This document shows positions 11,891 to 23,986 of a stretch of 64,000 nucleotides of DNA, one piece after another (position 1 is the first letter of the stretch; each line of letters starts with the position of its first letter). The stretch is from Cryptomeria japonica. Lineage: Eukaryota > Streptophyta > Pinopsida > Cupressales > Cupressaceae. The stretch covers positions 652,570,920 through 652,634,919 of the forward strand of contig NC_081405.1 of NCBI RefSeq assembly GCF_030272615.1, read 5' to 3'. The position numbers and the translations under genes were made by a program. The notes below the pieces were generated by a model, which did not search any database, was not told where the DNA came from, and was given only the letters and a program-made list of their open reading frames with translations.

Positions 11891-14800
11891 ACAGATATAC
11901 ATTTTGAAAGGAAGAATTTATGGGTAGTTGATAGTGGCTACTCAAATCACATGACCGGAGACAAGAAAATGTTTATGAAGCTTGATGATTGGAATGGTGG
12001 TTCTGTCTAGTTTGGTGACAACTCCTCTATCAACATTAAGGGTCATGGTACATTGAATATTGATGGAAAGCTTAAGGCTCATGATGTGTACTATGTGGAA
12101 GGATTGAAGCATAATCTGCTAAGTGTAATTCAGATGTGTGACAAAGGATACAAGTTCATATTTGACTCTACCGATTGTCAGATAAGAAAGTAGAGTACCA
12201 GTCAGGGTGTAGCAGAGGGAAAGAGAACAGATGGTAATGTCTACAATCTAAAGGAATGCTATGAGTCCCAATGCATGATGGGACAAGTTGATGAAAGTTG
12301 GTTGTGGCATTGGAGATTAGGTCATGTGAATTTTGATAATCTGGTGAAGATAAGTAAAAACCGGTGTGTGAGAAATATTCCACAAATAACTAAACTAGCA
12401 AGTACCTTTTGTGATGAATGCATCAGAGGCAAGAAAATCAAACTGAGTTGCCAAAAAAAGGAGTATAATACCTCAAGACCTCTGGAGTTAGTACATATAT
12501 ATTTGTCTGGACCAACAAGGACAAGAGCTCTGACTGGTGAGAGATAATTCATGTTATTCATTGATGACTACTCAAGGATGACTTGGGTGACATTTATGCA
12601 TGAAAAATCATAGGCATTTGAAAGATTCAATATTTTTAGAAGGATGGTTGAAAATGATAGTGGACACTGGTTAAAGTGTTTAAGATCAGGCCGAGGTGGA
12701 GAATATTCTTCAAATGAGTTTATTGACTACTGTGAGAAACATGGAATCCATAGACAGTATTCAGTAGCAAGAACACAAAAACAGAATGGTGTGGCAGAAA
12801 GGAAGAATAGGACAGTAAAGGAAATGGCTAGAACAATGTTGAATGAGGCCAATATACCAGATACATCCTGGAAGGAAGAAATTCATACAGTTATCTATAC
12901 ACTAAACTGGGTACAACTAAGGGTGAACATTAGAATGACTCCTTATGAGTTATGGTATGACCGAAAACCATCACTCAAACATTTCAGAGTGTTTGGAAGT
13001 AATTGATTCATCAAGAGAGATGCTGATGGATTAGGAAGTTTTGATTCTACGAGTGATGAAGGAATCTTCTTGGGTTACTCAACCAATAGAAAAGCCTAAA
13101 AATGCTACAAAATGAAACTGAGAAAAATGGTTGATAGTATAAATGTGAGAATAAATGAAGACCTACATAAGAAATAATCTATACCGACACCCTATATTGA
13201 TGTTTCAAATGATGAGTATGAAGATCAATCTGACAATAGACTAGTAGAAGATGCACCAAGCAAGAACTTCAACCGGTATGTGCATAAGAACCATCCAGAA
13301 GAACAAATCATAGGAGATAAAAATGAAGGTGTGCAGACCAGAAGGAGACTAGCCCAGAATGATGAGCATGTAAATTTCTGCCTCATGACAAAACTTGAGC
13401 CCAAAATTTTTTATGAAGCTATCAAAAGTGAAAAAAGGATAGATGTCATGGGTGAAGAGCTGAAACAAATTGAGATAAATCAAACTTGGGAACTTGTTCC
13501 TAGATGGGCAGACAAGAATGCTATAGGTACCAAGTGGGTCTATCAGAATAAGATGAATGAAGAAGGAAAAATAATCAGACATAAAGAAAGGATAGTTTGC
13601 AAAGGGTATGTTAAAGTGGAAGGTATTGACTTCAAAGAAACCTTTGCATAGGTTGCTAGGTTAGAGGCAATAAGAATGTTTTTAGATCTCTCTACCTATA
13701 AAGGTTACAAGGTCTACCAAATGGACATCAAATCTACATTTTTGAATGGTAACATTGAAGAAGAGGTGTATATGGAACAACCAGAGGGTTATCTTTACAT
13801 GATGATGACAATTTTGTATGTTTGTTGAAGAAAGCCTTGTATGGCTTGAAGTAGGCTCCCAGAGCATGGTATTCTCAGTTGGATAAATACTTGAAGGAGA
13901 AAGGATTTCAGAAAGGAAATACAAACAATAACTTGTATGTCAACGTAAATGGAGATCACATGATTATAGTTGTTGTATATGTGGATGATATTATCTTTGG
14001 TGGAGACAAGGACATCATGTAGAAAGAATTTGCAGATCAGATGAAGACACAATTTGAGATGTCCATGTTGGGTGAGTAGTCCTATTTTCTTGGTTTGTAG
14101 ATCTCATAATAGGAGAAAGGAATTTTCATCTCACAAACCAAGTATTTTAAAGACATGTTGAAGAAATTTCAAATGGAGGATAACAAACCGGTAAGTACTC
14201 CCATGGTTACCGGTTGTAAGTTGAGAAAACTAGATGAGTCACCCAAAGTTGAGCAAACACAATATAGGTCTATGACTGGTAGTCAGTTATATCTAAAAAC
14301 ATCTAGACCAGATATTGTACAAGTTGTTTGCATAGTAGAAAGATTACAAGCTTCTCCTAAATAGTGTCACTTAAATGCAGTCAAGAGGATCTTCAGGTCT
14401 CTGCAAGGAACTATCAGTTATGGCCTATGGTATCCAAAGAAAGGAGACTTCTCTTTGCAGGCTTATACTGATGCAAATTGGGAAGGAAGTATTGATGATT
14501 GGAAGAGTACAAGTGGAGGTGCTTTCTACTTAAGAGATCAGTTAGTATCATAGCATAACAAGAAGCAAGATTCAATGTCATTATCTACTGCTAAGGAAGA
14601 GTATATAGTAGCTACTACATATTGTTCATAGGTATTATGGATGAAGCAGACACTGAAAGACATATAGGTGGAGATACCAAAACCTATTCCGATTTGGTCT
14701 GATAACTTAAGTGCAATCAACATCTCCAAGAATCCAGTAATGCACTCAAGAACAAAACACATTGCAATAAAGTATCACTTCTTGAGGGAGAAGGTCATAG

Positions 14801-14934
14801 ATAAAGAGGTCATAGTAGAATATGCGCCAACCAGTGAGTAGATTGCTGACATATTTACCAAACCACTTCCTTTGGGCCCATTTGATTACTTGAGATAAAA
14901 TATGGGTGTTGTCCCACCATCTAGTCGCACTTAA
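11891..14934 (+). pseudogene. Element 1 pol (protease, integrase, RT, RNase H)
   Basis: In order it shows a protease remnant (WVVDSGYSNHMTGDKK, active-site DSG near 11920-11960), the integrase HHCC region (WLWHWRLGHVNFDNL, near 12300), the integrase core (FIDDYSRMTWV near 12560 and the AERKNRTVKEMART region near 12800), RT starting near 13470 (TKWVYQNKMN), the catalytic VVYVDDIIF near 13970-13995, and RNase H (AYTDANWEG near 14460, WSDNLSAIN near 14695). It ends with TAA at 14932-14934. There are more than ten in-frame stops, several of them TAG or TAA at conserved Gln positions, and a frameshift near 13790. It cannot encode a working polyprotein. Confidence 0.85.
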
Positions 14935-15161
14935 ATGTGTAGGAGGATGTATGGTTCAGGGGGAGTCAACGATTGTTACTATCTTACGACTCTTGAATCA
15001 TGAAACATGGACACAAGGGGATAATGTTTCCTACTAGTTGTATACAAGGGAGAGATTATGGGTAGACTCTAGAAGTATGATTGGTGTTAGACTAATGTTT
15101 CCTTTTCCATTTCTATCAAAGGGAGAGAGAAACCAAAACAAAAAATGTTGACATCAATGCC

Positions 15162-15173
15162 AAAGGGGGAGAT
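15162..15173 (+). other. Element 1 polypurine tract
   Basis: AAAGGGGGAGAT lies directly before the 3' LTR, preceded by ACATCAATGCC. This is the primer site for plus-strand DNA synthesis. Confidence 0.85.
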
Positions 15174-16918
15174 TGTTGGCATTGAATGGTCATTGATGTC
15201 AACCGGTATTGCAGGCTACCAGTAGGATGTGTCAACTCGGTATGAAGAAGATTGAATGGGCATAAAGAACATAAGTATTATCATGTGTTGACAGATGATA
15301 TCACCAGTATAAGGTGAGATGTAGGAGTGACTTTGCATGCTTCAGTATTAATTGGTAAGGCATAAACTGATATGAAGACTGGTTGTTTGTTTGTGATGAA
15401 GAGGCAGAATGTTAGAAGAATCACAACACCCAGTGAGTTGAACTAAACGAATGAAATGAAGACATACCAGAAGGTTAGATGAACTGTTAGTATTGTGTAA
15501 TGTCGATAATAGTGGTTATCTTGTGTATTTGGCATACTGATAAAGGTCTATACCAGTAGAAGGGTTTGTATCGGCAGGGATGTTCAGGGTGGAACCGACT
15601 CTTTTTCGGTGAATTGAAAGTATGTAGATGTGTGCCATGGGGAGCTCAGGTGGAAAACATGTAGAGGTAGATAAAATATTCATCGACATGTTTGTCCATA
15701 TAGTTGGGGATCATTAAATGATAAATCCAAAAATCATGGGATTCTATCTGACTGTTGCGGCTCGAGGTTGAATGGATGACAAAGAATGATCAGGTAGTTG
15801 TTGGCATGGTGATCCGAGCATGAAATTCGATTGAATATTGATCTCTAGTCAGAAATAGCTGGATAAGATGAGGTCGTAAAGCAGGGTAATGTTTGCTATT
15901 TTTAGAAAACATGCATTAGATGAATGAAAAAAAATGTACAGATGCTTCTCCCCATAGAAGATGCATGATCCAAGGCAGATCAAACAATATTTGATGTAGA
16001 TTTGGTTGAAGGAAAGAAACCCTAACCGCCTGATGTTTGAATTTGATTTTGGCGAGAAAACTTGTTTTTAAATATACAAGTCTAAAATTGATAAGGTGGC
16101 TATTGCGGAATGATATGTGATTATGTTGGTGAATGAAAGAGATATAGAGAAGATTGTTTAAGTGAAAAAATAAGAAAAATCTCAAGTGACTATGTGGAAG
16201 GAGAAACTAGCAGTGTGTGTGAACTGGTAGAGAACAATCGACAAAGACAGAACCTGTCAAAGTGTGAGCAGGTGTGAGGTGAATCCAGCAGACAAAGGAA
16301 GGGAAGTTTTTTAACAGAGTAAGGACCAACATAAAGGTAGTGTTGCAATGAGTGTGGAGGTTTCACAGATAGGTAAGATTGAAATCAGTAGAGAAATGCA
16401 CTGAAGGGTTGCAAAACTTTATTTGCAATAGGGAAGTTATTTTTGTATTTGAATCTTCATATTGTTTTTACTGAGTAGATTCTTAGTGCAGGGGTTGTAG
16501 CCTATAAATTGTTCAAGGGTTGGTTCTCCTTTGAGTTGGTACTCATAAATCATGGTTTGGTGCTCCTTTGAGTTGGTGCTCATAAATCAGGGATTGGTGC
16601 TCCTTAGGTTGGTGCCCTAAAATTATAATCAGATTTTTTACATTGTGAGGCTGGATTGGAGCAAAAGATCTCCAGTAGCTATTCTCACTGAGATTTTTCC
16701 CATATTGGGTTTTCCTTGTATATCTGGTGTTATGTGATGCATTCTTGTGTATGATTTATTTTTATGTTATAGCAAATCCTTTCACACACTTAGTTTGCAC
16801 TGTTTGAGCTACCGGTCATCACTCAATCTATTTTTTATTGTACTGGTATATCCCTGTTGAAGAAAAAATGTTTAAATCCCTGATTCAGCCCCCTCTCAGT
16901 GATCCATTGTGTCCAACA
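15174..16918 (+). repeat. Element 1 3' LTR
   Basis: It starts TGTTGGCATTGAATGG and ends TCCAACA, 1,745 bp. It matches 7934-9623 with many substitutions and small indels, including extra copies of a 'ttggtgctcctt' phrase near 16550-16610. Confidence 0.9.
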
Positions 16919-17017
16919 AATATGACTAATTTTCACATGAATACCACCTCTCCCCTTTTGATATCAATGACAAAGGATGGATACCAGATCAAAAATACCG
17001 AACCAAATAGCTGACTA
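16919..17017 (-). other. Element M 3' non-coding segment
   Basis: On the minus strand this contains TTTGTCATTGATATCAAAAGGGGAG, the purine-rich phrase typical of the region before Copia 3' LTRs here. Its last 80 bases (16938-17017) recur at 23886-23965 on the far side of element B. Confidence 0.6.
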
Positions 17018-17856
17018 TGTTGGCTTGATGATGGTTTTGATGTAATAGGATGATTGATGACTTGTATTGTGTTGTCATTGATGGAAACCATGTTTTTTCA
17101 GTTATCTAAGTCTTTCATTCCAACCGGTAGAGGAAATAGTTAAATAGTGAACCGATAAATTGTGACAGAGCTATGTTCAAGAGACCGATACAAAAGATCA
17201 GTGAAGAGTTAAGTATTGTGATTTAAAACATATATTCATGACATTGGCAGGAGTCTATGACTAGAACCGTATTGGCAAATTCAACTAAAAGAGCGAGTTA
17301 TGATATTCTAAGCAGTCAATCATGAAGAACACATAACCGGTTGAGCAAAATTACTTAGATCAGTAAACCGGTAGACATAATGTTATGTTTTACCGACATA
17401 AAGAAAACGTGATGATCAAGATTGACTAGATACATTGAACCTAGGATATTATTCCAAGGGTTCTTAACCGACTTAGCAAAGCTATTTATAAAAAGAAGTA
17501 TATTGTGTGATGATGTATTAGACATGAGATCTATAGTGCAAATTGGATTGTGCGGTGAAATGTGAATCTTTGTATTGATGTTTAGTCGGTGTTAGAAGCA
17601 AATCTAAAATGGATCTAATCAGGCATAGAGGTGCTAACAATAGATCAATCACTTGTTATTCCCTAACAGTTGTAGCAAGATAAAATCCTCTAACAAGGTC
17701 ACTCCTAATAGGGTGCGGTAGGATCCTCACGGGTTTGAAGGTTTAAATCCCTTAACAGGGTCACACATTAACTTGTATTGTTTAAATCCCATAGCTTGGT
17801 AGCTCCTAGTAGAGCAGTTGTAAGACCTTAACCGATCATATCTCTACTCTGCAGAT
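17018..17856 (+). repeat. Element B left LTR (3' part missing)
   Basis: It starts TGTTGGCTTGATGATGG and aligns with 22294 onward until CTGCAGAT, where it jumps directly into gag coding sequence. The U5 part, poly-C block and primer-binding site are deleted. GACTA precedes it, and GACTA also ends the 80-bp repeat at 23965. Confidence 0.8.
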
Positions 17857-18345
17857 TAGTGCAGGTCTGGAGAAAACATTTAGAGATGTTACATGAATCA
17901 AAGACCTAATGGTGAATGTCAGAGATCTTTAAATAACCAAAGAAACCCTACTTGGCAAAGACCTTATTTGAGCCAGTCTAGTCCTTATGAGATGGAGTAT
18001 AGAACGAATGTGACTTGTTCAATTTGTCACAACTTTGGACATGTTTCTATGAACTATAAGAGAAGAACTTGTAGAGGCAATACTGGACCCTAGAGAGCAT
18101 CTGGAAAGGCTTGTGTTCATTGTTACAAACCAGGACACCTTGCAAAGTTTTGCAGAGAAAGAATGAACCAACAGGTTAATTAGTTTGCTGACTAGAAAGG
18201 TAAGAAGAAGGTTGATGTGGAGGAAACCAGAAAAGAGATGAACAAGATCTAGAGAAATAAAAGTGAGGATAAACCATCAGAAGATTATAATTCTTCACCT
18301 AGTGTGGATAACCCCTCACCGGTAAACTAAACTAGTTATAAAGCT
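17857..18345 (+). pseudogene. Element B gag zinc-knuckle segment
   Basis: The frame around the ATG at 17893 (MNQRPNGECQ) contains CSICHNFGHVSMNY, with Tyr in place of the last Cys, near 18018-18060. After an in-frame TAG it contains an intact CCHC knuckle CVHCYKPGHLAKFC near 18111-18153. Stops at 18091, 18181 and later disrupt it. A purine tract (TTAGGGGGAGC, 18347-18357) follows, and after it the frame of the novel ORF begins about 440 bases on. The N-terminal half of gag is missing here but an equivalent is present at 23507-23880. Confidence 0.75.
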
Positions 18346-18795
18346 TAGGGGGAGCTTATTGTCAAATCCATTTTTGGACCCCCTGAAGGACTATGAGATA
18401 AGTTAAATCTCCATATTCAGATGTAATTTGATGATGAGTAATTATTTTGAGTTGAAATTGATAAGTTGGATGCGTTATGAGAATCGGTAACATTTTTTAG
18501 GGTTGAACAATGTTTAGGGCTTGTTCAACTGGGCATAGCATTTAATGCAGTTTGTAAAAGGTAAATAAAGTGTTTTACAAGTTTCATTTGTTACCTTTGC
18601 ATTCTCGATATCATTTGGAGAGTGGCTGAAGCAGAGATAGAGCCTATGATTGCTACATTGGTGTAGATTGATAGTGGATTGAGGTGAGTTGTGAAAAGTG
18701 AGTCAGTAAAAGTGCATTTGGTTTGGAAACCCTAGCAGTGAAGAAGTTGAAAAGGTATTTATCTAAGAATCTAAGTATGTGTTTGATATCTTGAA

Positions 18796-21700
18796 ATGGA
18801 TACACCACACTTTGTAGATGTTACTAAAAGGCCTCAACCAAAATTCTAGAGGCATCCACATAAGTCAATGGAAATCGATCCTGTTGGAGCCTTATCTAGT
18901 GTACCCTATGGTGTATTACATGTGGAAGATGTCTGATCCTATATTCATTGCAAACTGGAAGATTTGGAAACCCTTGAAATCTTTAATTGGTATCAGACTT
19001 TGTGTGATGAGAAAGGAGTCATAAAAGATCAATTATGAAGGGTTAGTGATAAAGGTTTTAACCGTGTGCTAAACTTTCTTGATGAATTCAAAGAAGACCA
19101 TATCAGATTTGTCTTGAGAAGAATACATGATCAGTTTATGTGGCTTGATAGGCCACATAAGATTACAAAGGAATATATTCATGTCATCACCAAATTGTGG
19201 GCAACTGGTGAAGTTCCTGTGTTGAGATCAGTCTCAAAGGATGAAGTCTCCCGATTAACAAAGTCTAAATGGGATGGTTTGGCAATGACTATAAATGAGA
19301 TTGAAGACCTTGAGGTGAAATTTTCATCTATGTTCATTGGATATAGAGTTTATCATTCAAGCATAACAAATAGTATTCTCAGAGCTGCGATTCACACTAC
19401 CTACCAGATGATTAAAGAAAATGCAGACTGTGATCTTGTTGAAGCCCTGAGAACCTAGTTGATATTAAATCTGGAATCTATCAAGAAGGATAAAAGGAAG
19501 AAATTTAAATTTGGGCAATTGATCATAGGCTTATTTTTCTATTTCCAGAACTCCTTTCACGATATCGATGATATACAATGGTCAGAAGGTACACCGACAA
19601 TGTTACAAATCAAGAACAGTATCAGAATGATCGGTAATGAGTTTACAAAGGTAATTTGGGGATATTTCAAAGACTTTCATGAGAGGATGCATGGAAGAGA
19701 AAGGATTTTGGAACAGGTTGTTAAAAGGTATGAAGATTCTATTTGTTTCATGGTTGATACTAACACTTGTCAGATGGAGGCAACGGACCCTAGGACATCA
19801 TGGGTGATGCCGATGGGTTAGGAGGTAGAAGATGATCTTTTGATTTCTTATGGTGATCATCTTCTATCTACATCGGTAGATCCAAATGAAACAAGGTTTG
19901 GAACATATAAGGATAAATCTATTGAGGTGTATTCTGAGCTTGCCAAACTAGTCATTGCAAAGAAAGTCAGAAAAGAGGTGGAAGAATTTTTTTGTTTCAC
20001 AGGGATTTACTAAAGAGGTGATTATTGAGGCCAAAGCAAAATTTGAAGCAAAGAAGGTTGTTGAATCCTCTAGTGCCCCAACTGATACCAGTACCGGTAG
20101 ACAAATAAGAAGCACAACTGCTAAGGAGAAACCTTCTAAAATTTGATTCAAGATAAAGGAGAAAGAAATCAAGCCCCCTACACCTAAAGCACTAGTAGTC
20201 ACCAGTAAGAGGAAGGAACAAGCAAAGAGAGTTGCAAATGAAGAAGAAACTGAGTATGAAGGAGAGAAGAAAGAGACGAGAGCCAATGGTAAGAAATCAA
20301 AGGTTGTTGGAGCATCTACTGTCAAATCAGTTAAGAATCCAGTAACTAAACTTACTCCCTTTGAAAAATTATTTACACATTAAGGAGTATGGTATATTAG
20401 CTAGTTTGAATAAACTTTATGACAAATTTAGTGAAGAAGAGCAAAGGCAAATTGAAGATGTGGTAGTTTTTCTAATGAATAAGTTCAGTAAAGCTCTGAT
20501 TGAATTGGAAGGGAAAATACCAAATTATTTGTACAATAAATTAGATGCAAGATGGCAAGCTACAATAAAACAAGACAAGGAAATTATTTAATTTATTCTT
20601 GTAAGTTTACAACCAGAAGCCTCAAAGGAGGAATTGTGAAGTATCTTTTTGAATTCAAAACCATTCTTTAGATCAAAGAAAAGGCTTACAAAATTACTTG
20701 TTGGAGAATCCCAGTCAGTACAAGATGAGACTAAGGAGATTTTGAAGAAGTTTTTAGGACTTATTCCTGAAGAAGAGGGACTAGAGAGATTAAAGGGAGA
20801 AGATCTCCCTGACAATGTGAATATTGATCAAATCATACTGGATGAGATTGTTTTTGCTAACACAACAGTTGATACACACACTGAGAAAGAAACAATCATT
20901 ATTCCTGATGACGGGAATGTATTACCAGGAGCTACTTCAACCGGTATAGGTGAAGAGAGAACAAAAACAAAAAAGATAGATGAAGAAATGATGACAAACC
21001 AGAAAATGTATAGCCCACTGAGAAACCGGACAAGACAGAAGCACAAGGGCCATTGGTAGTTACACAAATAGAAGATGTGCAAACCACTACACCACTAGTG
21101 AAGGACAAGGAGAAGGAAGAGGAGAAAGTTGAAGATAAAACAGAGGAGCGTGAGAAGGATGTAGAGAAATAGAAGGAGGAAGAAAAACAGAAGGAAGAGA
21201 AAGAATAGAAAGTGACTCCCCAGTCACTTACATCAAAGAAGATACTTGATGATGATGAGGAAGATGACATTGTGAGAATACAAGGACCAATAAACATGGA
21301 TATGTTGAGTCCTACTGAGCTGATGGAGATTGCATCTGCCATGCAATCTAAGGCACAAAAGAAGATTATGAAGCCTCAGAGAAAAGAAGCACAAACTATT
21401 CAAAGTGTAATAGATATACTTTCCAGTATATTACCGGAGACTGATATTGACAATCTTCCTACAACTATTGACAAACTATAACATTTGGTTACATTAGCAG
21501 GTGAGTAGATGAAGAGCTTGGAAGAAGCTGCAATCAAGAATGTTGAGAAGGAATATGACAAGAGAAGGATTGCAATTTTGATCAAGGAAATTGACAAATA
21601 CAGGGTAGGTCTTAGTGATAATATAGAATAGATAAAAGATGCACTCAAGACTAGAGGTAACATACTGACAGATCGAGGCAGAACAATAGGCAATAAAGGT

Positions 21701-22048
21701 TATGAGTAAATCATTTGATCCTCTAAATGATTCAACTACAATTTTTGGCTGTTATATTGTAACTGTACATCATAAGTTGAAGTCATATGAGGCAAAAAAG
21801 GTTAAGAGGATTGCAACTCTTTTGGAGTTACAAACACATATAGTTCCAAAGTTACAAATTTTGCAAAGAGGCTACAAGGAAAAAAAGACAATATTGTTGA
21901 CACCGAAGATGAGCACTCTAGATGCCATTGAGAAACTTACATACTAGATCCGGACACACATTGAGATCACATCCACTCTTTCGACAACATGGGATAATGA
22001 CTTGCAGGCTTTGTAGATTAATTTTGATGATATTTTTTCAAAAATCTA
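18796..22048 (+). pseudogene. Element B large ORF of unknown function
   Basis: It runs from the ATG at 18796 (MDTPHFVDVTKRP) to about 22048, roughly 1,080 codons once breaks are ignored. The N-terminal half (to about 19820) looks globular. The middle (20080-21240) is highly charged and low in complexity with E/K runs. The C-terminal part (21240-22048) starts with IQGPINMDMLSPTELMEIA and then looks helical. Stops or frameshifts lie near 18844, 19020, 19456, 19819, 20010, 20592, 21059, 21171, 21480 and 21947. The middle and C-terminal motifs recur in element C. It occupies the position where pol should be. There are no RT, integrase or protease motifs, and I do not recognise the family. A 450-base leader (18346-18795) without coding signal precedes it. 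Confidence 0.6.
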
Positions 22049-22129
22049 ATATGTAACCTATTGGCTCTTATACACTTTGCACCGGTAATACGAATTTTGG
22101 TCTATTGTATTCATTTTATTTTACATGTA

Positions 22130-22293
22130 TTTTCTTACCTTTGTCATTGCTGTCAAAGGGAGAGTAGTATTGTTCAGTTAAAATTTTGCAATTGCTAAGG
22201 GGGAGTTTTGAGTCATGAGTCATAATTTTTGTAATGTGAAACTTAGTTGAATTTTTTTTCCTAAGTGTTGCCATCAAAGCCAAAGGGAGATAT
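22130..22293 (+). other. Element B 3' non-coding region with repeated purine tracts
   Basis: Three purine-tract-like runs occur: TGTCAAAGGGAGAG, CTAAGGGGGAG and GCCAAAGGGAGAT, the last just before the LTR at 22294. The same triplet of phrases occurs in element C at 41930-42116. Confidence 0.7.
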
Positions 22294-23468
22294 TGTTGGC
22301 TTGATGATGATTTGATGTAATAGGTTGATTGATGATTTGTATTATGTTTTCATTGATGGAAACCATGTTTTGTCAGTCATCTAAGTCTTTTAGTCCAACC
22401 GGTAAAGCCTAACAGGTAGAGGAAGCAATTAAACAGTGAACTGGTAAATAGTGACAACTATGTTCAAGAGATTGATACAGAAGATCGGTGAAGAGTTAAG
22501 TGTTGTGGTTTGAAAAACATGTTCATGACATTAGTAGGAATCTAGGACCATAACTGCATCGACATATTCAATTGAATGAGCGAGTTATGATATTCTGAGC
22601 AGTCAGTCATGAAGAACACAAAACCAATTGAGAAGAAATACTTAGATCAGTAAACCGGTAGACATAATGTTATGTTTTTGTGTCGTGTTATGTTTTGCCG
22701 ACATAAGGAAAGAGTGATGAGCAAGATTGACTAGATACATTGAACCTAAGAAATTGTTCCAAGGGTTCTTAGCTGACTTAGCAGAGATGTTTATAAAAAG
22801 GAGTATATTGTGTGATGACGTATTAGACATGAGATCTATAGTGTGAATTTTATTGTGCAGTGAAAGGTGAAGCTCTGTATTGATGTTTAGTCAGTATTAG
22901 AAGCATATCTAAAGTGGATATAATTAGGCACAAAGGTGAAAATAGCAAATCAATCACCTATTGTTCCCTAATATTTGCATCAAGATAAAATCCTCTAACA
23001 AGGTCATTCCTAATAGGGTGCGATAGGATCCTCACAGGTTCGAAGGTTTAAATCCCTTAACAGGGTCACACATTAACTTGTGTTGTTTAAATCTCATATA
23101 GTTAGGTAGCTCCTAATAGGGCTAGTCCTAACATGCCTTATTGTAATAGCTCTTAACTGGGCTAAGACACTCTTAACCGAGTGTGCTCCTAATAGAGCAG
23201 TTGTAAGACCTTAATCAGTCAAATCCCTATTTTGCAGATAGTTGATCTTGTGGGTACTAATTCCTATCGTGGTTTTTCCCATTTGGGTTTCCACGTGAAA
23301 AACATTGTGTTATGAGTTTCATGTTTTATTGGGTGTTAGCTTATATGGTTATTTTCCTTGCATGCTTGTTAAGTTTCAAATTGATAAAAGTGGTGATCAG
23401 ATTTGTGTTGTTATTTTTTCTTGCATTGATTCACCCCCCCTCCCTCTCAATGCCTTATAAGTTTATCA
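22294..23468 (+). repeat. Element B middle LTR (complete)
   Basis: It begins TGTTGGCTTGATGATG, ends TTTATCA and carries the CACCCCCCCTCCCTCTCAATG block. At 1,175 bp it is complete. An internal patch (about 23100-23190) repeats 'ctcctaatagggc' phrases and is expanded relative to the left LTR. Confidence 0.85.
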
Positions 23469-23470
23469 AT

Positions 23471-23482
23471 TGGTATTAGAGC
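23471..23482 (+). other. Element B primer-binding site
   Basis: TGGTATTAGAGC follows the LTR by two bases and differs by one base from the initiator tRNA-Met complement. Its presence after the middle LTR shows that this LTR also acted as a 5' LTR. Confidence 0.8.
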
Positions 23483-23506
23483 CTAATTCACTTAAGGCTT
23501 AACCAC

Positions 23507-23880
23507 TTGGGAAGGATCCTCAAGGCTATCATTAGGGGTATGAGTTATAGAAAGCTTTCTAACCAACTTGCAGAATTCAAAGAAGACCTAGGTGAGTTAA
23601 GGGTCAAGTATAAAGCTTCATTGGCTAAGAGGAGAGATCTAGCTAAGCATTTGTATGAAATTAGTGAAAATAGTTCATCTGAAGAAGCTAACATTGATGC
23701 ATTGGCTAATGAGGTGGAAAAGCAAAATGATTATAAGTCAAATCTAAGGGGAGAGTTGGAAGCCCTAACTATCAGAATGAGTCAAGAGTTGGAAGCCAGG
23801 AGGGTTGTTGAAGACAAGATCAGAGAGAAGGATCATGAGATCTCTAAACTAAATTAGGAGATTGGTACTTTGCACGCACA
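23507..23880 (+). pseudogene. Element B gag N-terminal/coiled-coil fragment
   Basis: A 116-codon open frame starting MGRILKAIIRG contains heptad-like E/K/L-rich sequence (ELEARRVVEDKIREKDHEI) typical of the coiled-coil part of long Copia gag proteins. The frame meets TAG at 23855 and homology stops at about 23885, where element M sequence resumes. It would precede the knuckle segment at 17857 in an intact element. Confidence 0.6.
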
Positions 23881-23885
23881 TCTTC

Positions 23886-23986
23886 TGAATAACACCTCTC
23901 CCCATTTGACATCAATGATAAAGGATGGATACCAGATCAAAAATACTAAACCAAATAGCTGACTACTCCCCCTGAGTAGTAGCATT
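23886..23986 (-). other. Element M 3' non-coding segment (repeats 16938-17017)
   Basis: The first 80 bases repeat the M segment to the left of element B. The rest adds TACTACTCAGGGGGAGTAGTC on the minus strand. GCATT at 23982-23986 is the left target-site copy for element 2. Confidence 0.7.

Larger units (their letters stand above)
7934..16918 (+). mobile_element. Copia LTR retrotransposon, element 1 (complete but decayed)
   Basis: A 9.0 kb element has two LTRs, a primer-binding site, gag, pol in Copia order (protease, integrase, RT, RNase H) and a polypurine tract. The flanks are GATAT on the left and AATAT on the right, a 5-bp target-site duplication with one mismatch. Many in-frame stops in gag and pol and obvious LTR divergence mark it as old and inactive. 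It is inserted in the 3' non-coding part of the minus-strand element M. Confidence 0.9.
17018..23885 (+). mobile_element. LTR element B: LTR, gag knuckles, novel ORF, LTR, PBS, gag start
   Basis: The block holds a 3'-truncated LTR (17018-17856), a gag zinc-knuckle segment, a large unknown ORF (18796-22048), a full LTR (22294-23468), a primer-binding site and the start of gag (to about 23880). No protease, integrase, RT or RNase H is visible anywhere. The order is that of two tandem copies sharing the middle LTR, with the outer parts lost. It would have needed enzymes from another Copia element to move. Confidence 0.7.
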
